Of a DNA stretch of 64,000 nt, positions 34,129 through 47,393 are shown one piece after another; the first letter of the stretch is position 1; each line of letters opens with the position of its first letter. The notes under the pieces were generated by a model, which saw nothing but the letters and a program-made list of their open reading frames with translations, was not told where the DNA came from and did not search any database. Location of the stretch: positions 4,379,228 through 4,443,227 of the forward strand of contig JANUWF010003367.1 in assembly GCA_026120185.1 (NCBI GenBank), written 5' to 3'. The position numbers and the translations under genes are program-made. The stretch is from Voacanga thouarsii (taxonomy: Eukaryota > Streptophyta > Magnoliopsida > Gentianales > Apocynaceae).

Positions 34129-35440
34129 CTAGTGTTCATATGAACTTGAGGATACATGCTTATAGTTGCTCTTTTGTAATTGTTCTTTTTCAATATTTAC
34201 ATTAGAGGAAGACAAACAATTAGTAATTATGGACTTCAACTCCTCTTTTTCGACATCCTCCTCCTTTTCTTTCCCCTTTGAGCCAGCATCGAGACTAGCA
34301 GCAGAATTAGCTGTAAAATTACTGCGAAATGAGTCTTGAGATTTTATAATCTCCTTAAGTTTATTATAATTAAATTTCTTATTATATTTGGCCTTGAAGC
34401 ATGCTTGTCTCAATTTCTGTGTTTGATCCTCTAACTGCGTATTAGGACTTTCTTCCACCAACTGTTTTTCACATTCCAGTATCGCAATGGCTTCTTTCAA
34501 CTTCTTCTCAGCCATATGTCCTCCTTCTTCTTTATTTTGCATCTCCTGTAAATCGAAGTGATATCATCGGTTATTTACTTATAAATCTTTCATAGTTTCA
34601 TACTTGCAAATTATAAGTATGTATGAGAGAGAACACGAACATTCTTGATTATGGTCTCCAAGCTCACCAATTTCTGTGAGGCCATCGACGAATTCCTAAC
34701 TCCCTACATCTTTTCTTGAGACGGGTTATGCCAATATTCGGTTCTTTGGCTGCGCTCTTGATTGGTAGGTAAAAATCTTTGCGAAATTGTTTCTCTTGAT
34801 AGTGTCTGTGAGTTATTGCCCTTCTTCTCTCTCGCCTCTTAATCATCTTCTTCTCCCCAGGAATTTTGTCTGCAATAATATCTTGAATTTCGATATTATG
34901 CATTTCATGAGTACTTACTCCGACTTCGTTGCCAAGACCACTCATTATTTCTCCTAGAAAAAGAAAATAATATCAGTAAAGGTAATACCATTCAAAATCC
35001 ATGTTTAAATGTATAATAACACTGGAAACATATTACGGCTTTGTTCAAAATCCATTAGAGAGTAGAAAGGATCATGCACAAGCATATCCTCATTCAAAGG
35101 AATAGCATCAAGAGGAACAGTATCAAAAGCAATCTCTTGTAGGGGCAGATCAACTTGGTCCAAAGTAGTATGTTCAAAACTTCCACTGATTTACATAAAA
35201 AAAATAAACCAAAAGAGAGTTTAATTTCATTATCAAGCATACTAAAAACAAATGGAAGCCCTCAAAGGTATCTCACCTGAAATTAGGAGGAAGCGGTTGG
35301 TTTGGAAAGGAAAACATATCAAAATCTTCTGTGTTCGAATTAGGTAGAAGTGGTTGGTTTGGAAAGGAAAATACATCAACATCTGCTGTAGAAACCGAAT
35401 CAAAATTTGACCATGTCTCAAATGAATTACGAGTCTCCAT
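34129..35440 (-). pseudogene. Captured RWP-RK (RKD-like) transcription-factor gene in copia C, four exons
   Basis: Minus-strand exons are 35277-35440 (ATG, METRNSFETWSNFDSV), 35022-35185, 34637-34953 and 34129-34545 (TAG stop). Most borders are canonical GT/AG and phases agree, giving an acidic, Asp/Phe-rich N-terminus, a basic stretch ([11 protein letters not shown]), the RWP-RK DNA-binding motif ([10 protein letters not shown], then [16 protein letters not shown]) and a C-terminal coiled coil (about 34300-34540). RKD-type RWP-RK proteins control egg-cell and early embryo programmes. Damage: a 1-nt loss just after RRWPHR shifts the frame to a stop, and the exon-2 donor reads CAG-TGTT instead of CAG-GTTA in copia D. 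The gene is antisense to the element, so its introns survived reverse transcription. It carries its own pyrimidine-rich leader (35441-35700). Confidence 0.87.
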
Positions 35441-35709
35441 ATCTGCTTTGTGATTTTTGTTTTTGATGTTTACTAATGACTGATAACTGAGATATATATC
35501 GATACATACACATATATATATATATATATATATATATCTGTATGAGGAAGAAGAAGAGGTAGATGGTAGGTAGAGGGTCGGAGGAGAAGAAAAGACAAGA
35601 GAGGAAGATGAAAAGTCGGTACCGGGAAGAGTGAAAAAAAAATGAGATATTTTTCTTGGCATTTCCTGCTTGTCATCATTTTCTTATATTTCTTTTCTTA
35701 TTCTCTTGT

Positions 35710-37876
35710 GAAATCATTATTCCCTAAATTAGGGGAGAACAGAAACAGTACAAGAAAGATCGTGATTGGACAACATCATTAAATTATCTTGATCCGCATA
35801 CAAGCGCGTGTGAACTTGAAGTTCAAAAGATAATTCATTTGCAAAGCATTGCAAATCAAATGCCGGACGCTTTTGTTGACTCTAGAAGAGTTACAAAATC
35901 GCATATTCCAACTATAAATGCTCCTATTCGAATTGAAGTTCCAGCAGAACAAAATATTATACCTATAGGCTGTTGAGTCAAAAACACGCTAGAAGCGTGG
36001 CCGACCTCTTGGTTCTAAAGATAAAAATCCTCGAAAGAAAAGAGGATTAAATGATCCGAGAAGATCATATTGAAGAAAAGAATGATAAAGACCAAGAGAG
36101 AGCTGATGACAAAGAACCGGAAGTTGATGAAAGTAACACTGAAATTTCTATCAATTATACCACTTCAGGTAGAAGTTGGAATCGGATAGAAGCTGTTATT
36201 GATAATATATTTGCATACAATATATCTCTTGATGTTACACGGGATAATGATGATCCTGAACCAATATCGGTTGATGAATGTCGGCATAGAAAAGATTGGC
36301 TGCAATGGAAAGATGCGATTCAATCGGAGTTAAATGCAACGACAAAACGTGAAGTCTTCGGACCTGCGGTCCGAACACCGAGAAGGTGTAAAACACTGTT
36401 GGCTACAAATGGATATTTGTGCGAAAGCGCAATGAAAAGAATGAAATCGTTCGATATAAAGCGCGATTAGTAGCCCGAGGTTTTTCACAAAGACCAGGTA
36501 TTGATTATGATGAAACTTATTCTCCTGTTGTTGATGCTATTACACTCCGATATATTATCGGTTTGGCGGTACATGAAAAGATAGATATGCGCCTATTAGA
36601 TGTTGTCACTTGCTTACTTGTATGGAAATTTAGAAAATGATGTTTACATGAAAATCCTCGAAGGATTTCATATGCACGAAGCATATAAACATTATCCTCG
36701 TGAAAATTACTCCATCAAGTTGCAAAAATCATTATATGGCCTGAAGCAATCTGGGCGCATGTGGTTCACACGTCTTAGTGAATATTTATTGAAAGCGGGA
36801 TTTAAAAAATGACCAGGTATGTCCATACATTTTTATTAAGAAATCTGGTTCTAAATTTGTGATATTAGCTATATATATGTTGATGATTTTAATCTTATTG
36901 GAACTCTTGAAGAGCTCCAAGAAACAATTGATTCTTTGACATCAAGGATAGTCGTAAAAGTATACTTTGCCTTGGTTTACAAATTGAACATTTGGCAAGT
37001 AGAACATTTATTCAACATATATAGCAAAAGTTCTAAAAAGATTTGACATGGACAAAATACATCCATTGAGTATTCCAATGATCGTCCGATCATTAAATAT
37101 GGATAAAGATCCTTTCCGACCTCAAGAAAATGATGAAGAACTCCTTGGTCCTGAAGTACCATATCTCAATGCAATTGGTGCATTGATGTATCTTGTTAAT
37201 AATACAAGACACGATATTGCTTTTCTTGTCAATTTATTAGCAAGATTTAGTTCTTCACCAACACGACGACATTGGAATGGAATTAAACAAGTCCTTCGAT
37301 ATCTCCAAGGTACAATTGATCTCGGATTATTTTATTCAAATAAAACCGAGTCCAACATTGATAGGTTATGTGAGATCTTTGGTTATTTATCGATTCACAT
37401 AAAGCACGTTCTCAAACGGGCTATCTATTTACATGTGGAAATACTGCTATATCATGGTGTTCTACGAAACAATCTATAGCAACTACTTCTTCAAATCATG
37501 CTGAAATTATAGCCATTCATGAAGCAAGTCGAGAATGTGTATGGCTAAGATCCATGATTCATTATATCCGAGAAAGTTGTGATCATCAATCAAAGGTTTT
37601 CCAACTCCTCTTTATGAAGACAATGCAGCTTACATAGCTCAATTACGAGGAGAATATATTAAAGGAGATCGGACAAAACATATTTCACCAAAATTCTTCT
37701 TTACTCATGAACTCCAGAAGAAATGTGAAATTGATGTGTTACAAATTCGGTCATGTGATAACTTCGCAGATATTTTCACGAAGACTTTACCGACTGCAAC
37801 ATTTGAGAAGTTGATATATAAAATCGGTATTCGTCGGTTTAAAGATTTAAAGGAATCATCTCATCAGGGGGAGTAA
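35710..37876 (+). pseudogene. Copia C reverse transcriptase and RNase H (broken)
   Basis: Copia sequence resumes at AATCATTATTCCCTAAATTA, deep in the linker before RT. The linker (DPHTSACELEVQKI) leads to RT at 36280-36900 (VARGFSQRPGIDYDETYSP, LQKSLYGLKQSGRMW) and a damaged YVDD site near 36870-36890. The connection and RNase H occupy 37050-37876 (RPQENDEELLGPEVPYLNAI). Small indels and stops break the frame several times, and part of the thumb region is deleted (about 36930-36960). The end is a TAA at 37874-37876. Confidence 0.88.
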
Positions 37877-38001
37877 TAAACAGACATATAGAATAGTGTA
37901 CTCTTTTTCCTTCACTAGATTTTTTTTCCCACTGGGTTTTTATCTTGTAAGGTTTTAACGAGGCATATTCTTTATGTAATGGATGGACATCCAAGGGGGA
38001 G

Positions 38002-38340
38002 TGTTATGAATTATTGGAATCTCCATTAATTAGTGAAGGCTCCACTAATTATGGATTTATGTGAATTATTAGAAGATTTTTATGGATGTCCACCATTTAG
38101 TGGAGATACCACTAATTAAGATTAGTGGAAGATGATGTATGCCATGATGTAATCCACTAATTAGAGCTCTATAAATAGAGCTATTCTCTAAGCTTGTAAT
38201 ACACCATTATTTTGTGAAAGAAAGATTAGAGAAAATTGTGAGAAAAAAGAAAGAGAAAAATTCTTGTGCAAAGAATAGTTAGAGTTTTCTTAGTGTGTAG
38301 TGTGTAGATTTTATTCTAACACTACCCTAATTTTATAACA
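38002..38340 (+). repeat. 3' LTR of copia C
   Basis: Starts TGTTATGAATTATTGG directly after the purine tract AAGGGGGAG and ends TAATTTTATAACA. TATAAATA at 38170-38177 lies in the palindrome AGAGCTCTATAAATAGAGCT. Canonical TG...CA ends, unlike copia A and B. No matching 5' LTR is present. Confidence 0.92.
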
Positions 38341-39040
38341 TATATATATATATATATATATTATGTGCAAAAACTCAAAATTATTTAAGGCAAACCGTCA
38401 ATGAGGTGGTTTTGACTTAGAAAATAGGAGTAACATGTTTTATGTATAAATGCAAGGATTATCTTATTTATTTCCTAGGGAAAAAAAATACTGTAGGATT
38501 TGGCATTGCAAGAAAAGAAAAAGGAACAAATATTTTCTAGCACTTCAGGAAAAGCATCGCTATATATATATATATTGTTTTACACTTCTAAATTTGATTT
38601 TTAATCTTTTACATTTTTGAACTAATTCTTTTCAAATATTGATAAACCAAATTTATGATAAGTCTTAAGGAATTTTTTTTTTCTTTTTTTAAAGAAAGAA
38701 TTTCCCTTCGAAAAAAAAAAGGGAAATAAACGTGTCGGATGGGACAGCCTTGAAACGGGATAATCACCAAACAGCCATTTCTAGAAACCGCTCAAACCTT
38801 CTTGATTTCTTTCCGGGATTATATCTGTTGGAGCTTCTCAATTTTCTGCAAACAAGTTCGGATTTTCTATTGCCGAATTGACAATTTGTAAACTCAACAG
38901 ATTACTACACGGGAACCAGAAAGCTTTGTCGCCAACCATACAAGAATTTATTTGCTGTGCGAGCATTCAATGAGACGATAGCATATTTAGGACAAATAAA
39001 TAGCTAAATACAAGATTATGTTAAATTATAACCATGATGT
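38341..39040. other. CACTA-1 internal DNA between copia C and the HisRS fragment
   Basis: Starts with a (TA)n run (38341-38363), then AT-rich DNA with no supported gene. A second (TA)n lies near 38562-38575. Confidence 0.4.
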
Positions 39041-39074
39041 TTGAGAAGTACACGTGTATTTCTTTCAAGGAATC

Positions 39075-39225
39075 AAGGTACATGGTTCTGGCCTTTCCGA
39101 AGCTGTTCCGTTATTACAAATACATGTTCTATTCCTAAGCTGAGGCCAACTGCAGGAACCTGCTTCGTGCCAAACATGCCTATGTGGTTGTCATTACGTC
39201 CACCAGCTGCAATTGAACCAACCGG
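39075..39225 (-). pseudogene. Captured histidyl-tRNA synthetase fragment
   Basis: The minus strand encodes [18 protein letters not shown], then [19 protein letters not shown], then TEQL. This matches the C-terminal part of the catalytic core of eukaryotic histidyl-tRNA synthetase ([13 protein letters not shown] and motif 3, GVSLGIERVF). Two conserved residues are altered: the Tyr of GGRYDN is Asn, and the motif 3 Arg of GIER is His (CGT/CGC to CAT-type change). Only one exon-sized piece of about 50 codons is present, with no flanking exons recognised. It is a captured fragment, not a gene. It has the same orientation as the FtsH fragment 0.6 kb away. Confidence 0.8.
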
Positions 39226-39795
39226 CACATACCAAAGGATAAGAAGACCCGTGCATCATGATAACCTCAAAAACCAGCAGGAATAATTTAAGATGCACCC
39301 AGATGACAGACTTGAAGGATCCTGACTATTGGCAAGGGAGTTATTATAACTCCTCTGATCAACAGATACACAAAAACATCAATTGGGGGAGGGGGGGAAG
39401 AGAGTATAATTTGTATATCAATTGGGGCAGAGACTATATCTTTGAATCTGTATAGAAACTGCCATCTAACTGAATATGCTTAAGGGGAGAGAATTTATAG
39501 ATACAGCAAAACCAGCAATCTCTATTCTGCTGATGGTATCTACTTGCTGAAACAAAACCAAAATATGTTCCGTCTTCTAAATATGTTCATGTTATATAAT
39601 AATTATAAATAATAAAGACTATCTATTAAGTGTGGATTACCACTATCCTAACCCTTCTTCTCACTTTCATTTATTAAATCTGCTTGCCTATTCTCCCTCA
39701 ATAGCAACATGATGGAAAACCAATTAGGCTAAATGCCCAACGAAATAAATCCATAAGCAATAAATAAGTTGTAAAGAGTAGAATGTTAAGCAAAC

Positions 39796-41531
<1,736 letters not shown>

Positions 41532-41681
41532 CTTCTCTTTTCGATATATTCCTGGTGAGACATAGGCCCATCCTTCTCTTCAACCTCACTGTTTTTAACC
41601 TGCGGCTGCGTATAACCGCGGTGGCGCTTTCGATGCACGTTTTTATCCTGGACAAGGACAGGCTCCTTGGCGGCAGGAGCC
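41532..41681 (-). pseudogene. Captured exon of unidentified protein
   Basis: A 150-nt open minus-strand segment is bounded by a possible acceptor (ACATTAG) and a GT donor (AAG-GTTAAC). It encodes a hydrophilic, basic/acidic peptide including KNVHRKRHRGYTQPQ and EKDGPMSHQEYIEKR. GC content and codon use look like a host exon, unlike the surrounding AT-rich DNA. I do not recognise the protein. It has the same orientation as the FtsH and HisRS fragments. Confidence 0.5.
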
Positions 41682-41699
41682 TAATGTTGTCTTCTAATC

Positions 41700-44690
41700 C
41701 ACTGAATATAAAACAACAGCCATATAAGAAATAGCATTTTCCCTACCAAGTGAAAAGAAGCTGAGTTTTCCCCAAGAGAATCTCTTCTATATATTCAAAA
41801 TGGAGAATGGTATATTCATGAGATTCCCATCTTAGTTCATCATCATTGACTACCCAAGGAAAAGCTATGTCTTTCCAAAATTCAACAGATTGCACCAATC
41901 CGCCAATGCAGCATATTATATCAACAAAAGCAGAAATACGTTGCCCACTGACAAGAATTCAGACAAATGTGTAGCTAAGAGTCACCAAATTATTCCAACT
42001 CAAAAGAGTAGACATGAAACCCTTTAACATGAGAAGAAACTAATAACAATGAATATGCAGTCTTCCATTCTACTAAGCGTTTAAAACAAGAAGGAATTAT
42101 GAAAAACACGATATAAATGGTATTTTGCACACAAGAGACTAAAACCACTGTCATCCAAAACAGAGAACTGGCATGGCCAAAAAATTCGAAGACCACGAAG
42201 ATTGTCAATCCATTGTAATTGCTGAAACCCTTCTGTAGAAATGTAAATTCTACAGTTCGTGTACCAATGAAAATGATATATCAAAACAGAGTATTGTGAG
42301 ACTGAAGGGCCAAGAATGGTGCAATTTCTAGGAAAAGTAAAAAAAGAAAAAAAAGACCCCAAATAAATTTAAATCTGGACCTAAACATAAAAGCACTGCA
42401 TTTGAACTTGCCAAAAGAGCTCACCTTGGGAGGCACGGAATTTGAACTTGTCAACCCATAAAAGAAGTTATTAGCCCTGGTTTTTAGTAGTACAAAAATG
42501 GAGGCATAACTTAGAGGGGAGCCACTTCTTTGTCAGAACTGATCATCAAAGCCTCAAGTTTTTACTTGAGAAAAGAACAGCATTTTGGCACAACAAAAAT
42601 GGGTCAGACAAGGTTAATTTGAGCACAACAATTTTGTAATTCTGCAGGCAAGGTTACTTATTCAAAGTTAATCCTTGCAACTACTTCCTTTATGGTTATG
42701 TCACGCTCCGTGCCCGTGGACCCGGGAACACGACTATGGGCCTAGCAGCCCCCACGGTTAACTACCTGGCCGCCGTTCTCGCTGGGCCAAAATGAATATC
42801 CCAAGTTTACAATGGGTACTTAGGCCCATCCTTATATACCATACACACTTCTCATCCCAATCCCATGTGGGATTAGGGTATCATAGGTTAACTCGTTGTA
42901 GTTTACCCATCTTAGCACAAGCATCTGTTCAATTGACAAAATGTACAATAGAATCACTTCCCTTTGGAATTAACATGTAAATGGAAGGAAAAGCAAGAAT
43001 TAAGAAAACTATAAATAGAACTATAGTTATTTGGTCATAACTAATCAGTTTTACAGTTCATTCTAGCAACCTGCATCGAACTATTGATTTTGAACTCGAC
43101 ATATCATAGAGGAGCAGAAACACATACTGCAATTCAAGATAGATGCTGATAGCTCAAACATTTTCCTTGATCCATTAGTGATATTGCTATCATGAATATA
43201 ACCACCATTAGCTAAATTAGTCATTATCCTCTTTTCGAGAATGTCCAACTCTTTACGAAGCAGATGCATTGTATTAATGCGAATGCATAGCTGTGGTATA
43301 GCAAAAACATTCTCCATTTCAGCAATGCCACCAACCTGAGATTTTCTTGGTTGAAGCATATGTGACCAGTCTTTCTTCTTAAAAAGGGAGAGTCAAGTAT
43401 CGTAGAAGGTTTCAACGAGCAATGAAGAAAGTAGATCAAGAGGCATAAAATCTATACATAATGGATTGAAACATATACTGCATCGCACATAGCAATCCAA
43501 GATAAAAAGCTTACATTAGCCCTTGAAGGGTATAAAAATGTAACATTCACGATCTCAACTTGTCCAATCAGCCTTTGCAATTTTGATCCTGCTTCATGTT
43601 AACATCCATGAAGCATTATCAACCAGAATTTTACAGCAAATGAATATGCATAGAATAAGTAATGGCGCAAACAAAAACAGCAGAAAATTTCAATAAACTG
43701 AAGAGTCTAAATAATAATCTCTGGATAAACTGGAGCAATTTGGAAACCAGTATCAGTAGCAAAATGAAAATCCAATAGTCATTAGAAATAAAAGGATAAA
43801 AGGATATACATAAACAGACTTCTGAAAAAAAGTAAACATCCTCTGCTGAAAAGAAGTAAACATCGAATAGTCATTAGAAATAAAATGATAAAATCAGAAC
43901 CAGTATCAGTAGCAAAATGAACTATCCTTGGCTGAAAAGAAGCAAACATCCCCAGTCTATAATACCCATGGGAAACAAAAAAGAAGCAAAACATTGAACT
44001 ATCCTCTACTGGAAAACTACCAGCACCCTAATAATAATAATAAAGAAGCTCAAATTAATAGAAAAGGCCAATACTGTATTACATAACCATTATACTCGAC
44101 GCAAGCATCCCCAGTTTACAATAGTATTTAAACATCAGTAGCAACCAGCTACTTATAAATAGAAATCCAAAATCTGGCTTTGAATAAAGTATTAGTTCCG
44201 AAGTGTAATAATCTAAAGACAAAATAAATCCCCTTGTAAAAATTAAAACCAGAATTATTATTCCTAAGAGTAAGATAAGAAAAGAACAGCAAGCAAACAA
44301 CAAAAACTTAAACCCCTCAATCTTAGGAGATGCGGCCTTGTCAAGCACTCTGATATATCTTTGCAGTTATGGGGTTGCAATTATGCTAATCATGTTCTCA
44401 TTTTATGTTTCATGTCTTGCAAGAACAAATAGAAATCAAGTTTAACTTAGCTGCTCAAAAAATAGTTCAAAATAATTTCAAAATTTACAGAATTATCTTT
44501 TGTTTCAAATACTATACATGTCATTATTTGCAAGAGACATTTGATTACAGTTTTAAGCTACTAGGTCACATGACAACCCACTGACTAGTCCGACAATTTA
44601 TTACAACAGATCCATTTTAGAAAAAGTGATATAGCAATTGAAAAGTAAAGTGTATATGTATTGATATATAAGCTTCACGTGTAACACCAA
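41700..44690. other. Non-coding DNA of the CACTA-1 interior
   Basis: AT-rich DNA with no supported gene apart from the separately listed GC-rich patch. It probably includes 3' UTR or intron sequence of the broken Transposase_24 gene. A tandem-like partial duplication is visible at about 43790-43990, where CATCGAATAGTCATTAGAAA resembles CCAATAGTCATTAGAAATAA. Confidence 0.4.
42700..42905. repeat. GC-rich patch, probable unclassified repeat fragment
   Basis: Starts TGTCACGCTCCGTGCCCGTG and continues with GGACCCGGGAACACGACT and CCCATGTGGGATTAGGGTA. Composition differs sharply from its flanks. The TGTCACGC start is like that of some plant LTRs or short TRIM-type repeats, but I see no second copy or clear end in the window. 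Confidence 0.35.
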
Positions 44691-44699
44691 GTTTGCAAA

Positions 44700-46681
44700 A
44701 ATCTTTAATTACCTTTATCAAGCACTCCTAGGTTGACGAGAAATTCACTATCAGCTTGACTATCATAACCGGTAGTAGAATCAGAATTGTTCATTTCATG
44801 TCCACTAAATGCGACTCCAACCTGTCAAATTGTATTAGAAATATATTTTAAAAAACTGTAACATATTAAATAATGCCTTTACAATTAATTTTTCTGAATA
44901 CTTATAGATTAAGATTCCATCTTACTCTTGTCAATTGCTGAACTCGTGCTGGGCTAAGATCGTTGCTCATTAAAGACTTTAGTGCTTCATTTACCTCAGC
45001 TCTTGCTTCAGCTCGTGCCTCCTCTCGTAGGTCTTCTCTTACTTTTTGTACAATTTGCTAGTACTGAACATCTGTAATGTGCAAGGGAGTAATGGGTGCT
45101 TGTTGGCTTCGATTACGAGTTTTGATCCGTGAAGATTTGTCCACACAACGTATATATCTACGACTATCTTCTCCCAAAAGTTCGCTGTAAATTTGGTCCT
45201 TCAACTCCTTAATTCGTTCAATCTCAGGAACTTGGTCTAAGCGATATGATATTGCATGCTATCACAAAATTAACACGAGAACCCCATCATAACACGACAA
45301 GATTAATATTCGAGAAAAACGATCAAGTAATAATTATAAAAAGTAAATCTCTAGAGAACGGTATTTCTGTCTATTTACAAACAGTTCTCTTGTGTCTTCA
45401 TCAAGGGACATCCCCTCTTTAGGTGTACGAGTCCCTATCCACACATCGAGCCTTGATGGTTCAAGTCCTTCTTTCAACATCTGTAATAATTTGAGGAACA
45501 TATGTTTAACATTTTTGGCTAAGTTCTCAAAACATACCATTATTCATTTTACCTTTGGACGACTTCATAGTGACTTATTCTCCCCATCCTGTGCCCGAAA
45601 CGCTGATTTGCTGTATTTTGTTTGTTTTGTTCTGAGATTTGCTACAAAAACCAAAACCAGATTGCAATTTGGTTCTAAAACTAAATATAAAAGGGATGGA
45701 ACTACTTCGCAATTTACAACCTGTATGCGTTCATTTTTCCAATATTTAACTAGAGTCTGCCATTGAATTTCCTCAACTCTATCATCTGGACAGTGGCGAA
45801 AGAGTTCCTCATTCTCCTTGTTCGGTTCAAAATGGTTACTCTTAATGCAGCACTTAAATTCCTTCCATCGATTTGAAACATCTACCATAACAACTTCATA
45901 TGCATCCTCAACAAGAGTAGTGTTATCCTACATTAAAAAGGAAACAAAAAACAAAAAAAAAAAAAAACTTAGAAGAACAAAGCAGTTCTATTAGACAAGA
46001 CAGAAAGGGGAAAAATATATATCTTCAATGAAAGGACAAAAACGAAAAAATTAAAATATTAGATACCATAATTTCTTTCCAAAGCTCATTAATTATGGCA
46101 ATTGGCACATCTTTCCAAGTAGGGAATGTAAGTGGAAGTCTGTAACCATTTCTTGCTAAAGTTCCAATGGCACTTTTCACCTTTTTTCTGTGTTTGCCAA
46201 CAATTTATTTCCCTTCAACGTGGACTTCCAACCTTTTTCCAGTACCCTATTCTAATGGCATTTGTGAAGGACCTCTTTTTGGTTTTTTGACAGCACTTGC
46301 TGTGGAAGCAGTATTTTCAACAATATTAAAAGAAAGATGTCCATTCGGCTGTGATTGATAGTGTGGGTTTGTAGGATGACAAGGAATCTCTCCATTTAGA
46401 TGCTCTTGTGAAATAGATTGTGAATAGGTTTGGCTGGGGTGTGGTCGTCTACTAGTTGAAAGTAAAGGTTGGAATTGCAAATGCAATAATTGTATGTTTT
46501 CGCCTAGCGGTTGGAATGGCTGGGAGTGGCGAACCACAGTACGTAAAGGTTGGGATATTGGTGGTATAGGTAGAAGTGGTTGTGAATTTCGTTCAGCCAA
46601 AGGTTGTTCATCAACGTTATGATTTGCAATGACATCAGCCATAGTGCTCCCCGGTGCTTTCTTCTTGCGTGTCATTATCAC
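44700..46681 (-). pseudogene. Second Transposase_24 (TNPA-like) gene, broken
   Basis: Minus-strand pieces of a PF03004 protein: an N-terminal Gln/Pro-rich segment from 46681 (MIMTRKKKAPGSTMADV); GTGKRLEVHVEG and ARNGYRLPLTFPTWKDVP (about 46080-46250); VSNRWKEFKCCIKSNHFEPN and WQTLVKYWKNERIQ (45730-45890); LDVWIGTRTPKEGMSLDEDT (45380-45480); and a coiled-coil end (about 44930-45260, VREDLREEARAEARAEV). At least three in-frame stops interrupt otherwise continuous exons: after SQMPLE, after VHVEGK and after HITDVQY. It is a different subfamily from the copies at 20500-22190 and 24194-25912. It follows the TNP2 pseudogene at 51036-54654 on the same strand, with copia D inserted between them. Confidence 0.8.
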
Positions 46682-46977
46682 TGAGAATACAATGCATTTA
46701 TGGTTAACTCAAAATGATATTGCATGCTGTGAAATTCAAATACCCATCAAAATGTACTTGCAAAAAGGAACAATAACATTGTCACCTTCTTAACAAAAAA
46801 TTAAATGAGCAATGTCAAATACAAGTGCAAAAGATATCATTCAAACTTGAGAATCGTTTCAATACAAAATGGATTGAATTAGTTCAAACACTGCAACCAA
46901 CTCTCAACTTCTAAAACATTTATATTAAATTTAGCAACATTGAAAAAAGATGACAATGAGTAAAAATAAAAAAAAAC

Positions 46978-46982
46978 GATAT
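46978..46982. repeat. TSD of copia D, left copy (GATAT)
   Basis: GATAT directly precedes the 5' LTR and recurs at 50896-50900 after the 3' LTR. Confidence 0.92.
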
Positions 46983-47349
46983 TGTTATGAATTATTGGAA
47001 TCTCCATTAATTAGTAGAGGCTCCACTAATTATGGATTTATGTGAATTATTAGAAGATTTTTATGGATGTCCACCATTTAGTAGAGACACCATTAATTGA
47101 GATTAGTTGAAGATGATGTATGCCATGATGTATTCCACTAATTAGAGCTCTATAAATAGAGCTATGCTCTAAGCTTGTAATACACCATTATTTTGTGAAA
47201 GAAAGATTAGTGAAAGAAAGATTAGAGAAAGAATTGTGAGAGAAAGAAAGAGAGAAGTTTGAAGAGAAATTCTTGTGCAAAGAATAGTTAGAATTTTCTT
47301 AGTGTGTAGTGTGTAGATTTTATTCTAACACTACCCTAATTTTATAACA
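46983..47349 (+). repeat. 5' LTR of copia D
   Basis: TG...CA ends, TATAAATA at 47151-47158. Compared with the copia C LTR it has an extra tandem copy of GTGAAAGAAAGATTAG and an added GAGAAGTTTGAAGAG segment. Confidence 0.94.
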
Positions 47350-47368
47350 CGTTATCAACACGAGTCTC
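47350..47368 (+). promoter_or_regulatory. Primer-binding region of copia D
   Basis: CGTTATCAACACGAGTCTC directly follows the 5' LTR and matches the corresponding site in copia A at all but one base. Position indicates the minus-strand primer site. Confidence 0.65.
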
Positions 47369-47393
47369 TGCCGTTATTAAAGCTAGAAGACAG

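Larger units (their letters stand above)
33499..38340 (+). mobile_element. Copia C: 5'-truncated copia carrying an antisense RWP-RK gene
   Basis: Begins abruptly in the untranslated leader (AGAAGACAGGTACGCATT, compare GGAAGACAGTGACGCATT in copia A), so the 5' LTR and primer site are missing. It then has gag remains to about 34087, a captured host gene on the opposite strand (about 34088-35709), the RT and RNase H part of pol (35710-37876), a purine tract and a full 3' LTR. Protease and integrase are absent. The 3' flank is a (TA)n run. Confidence 0.9.
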
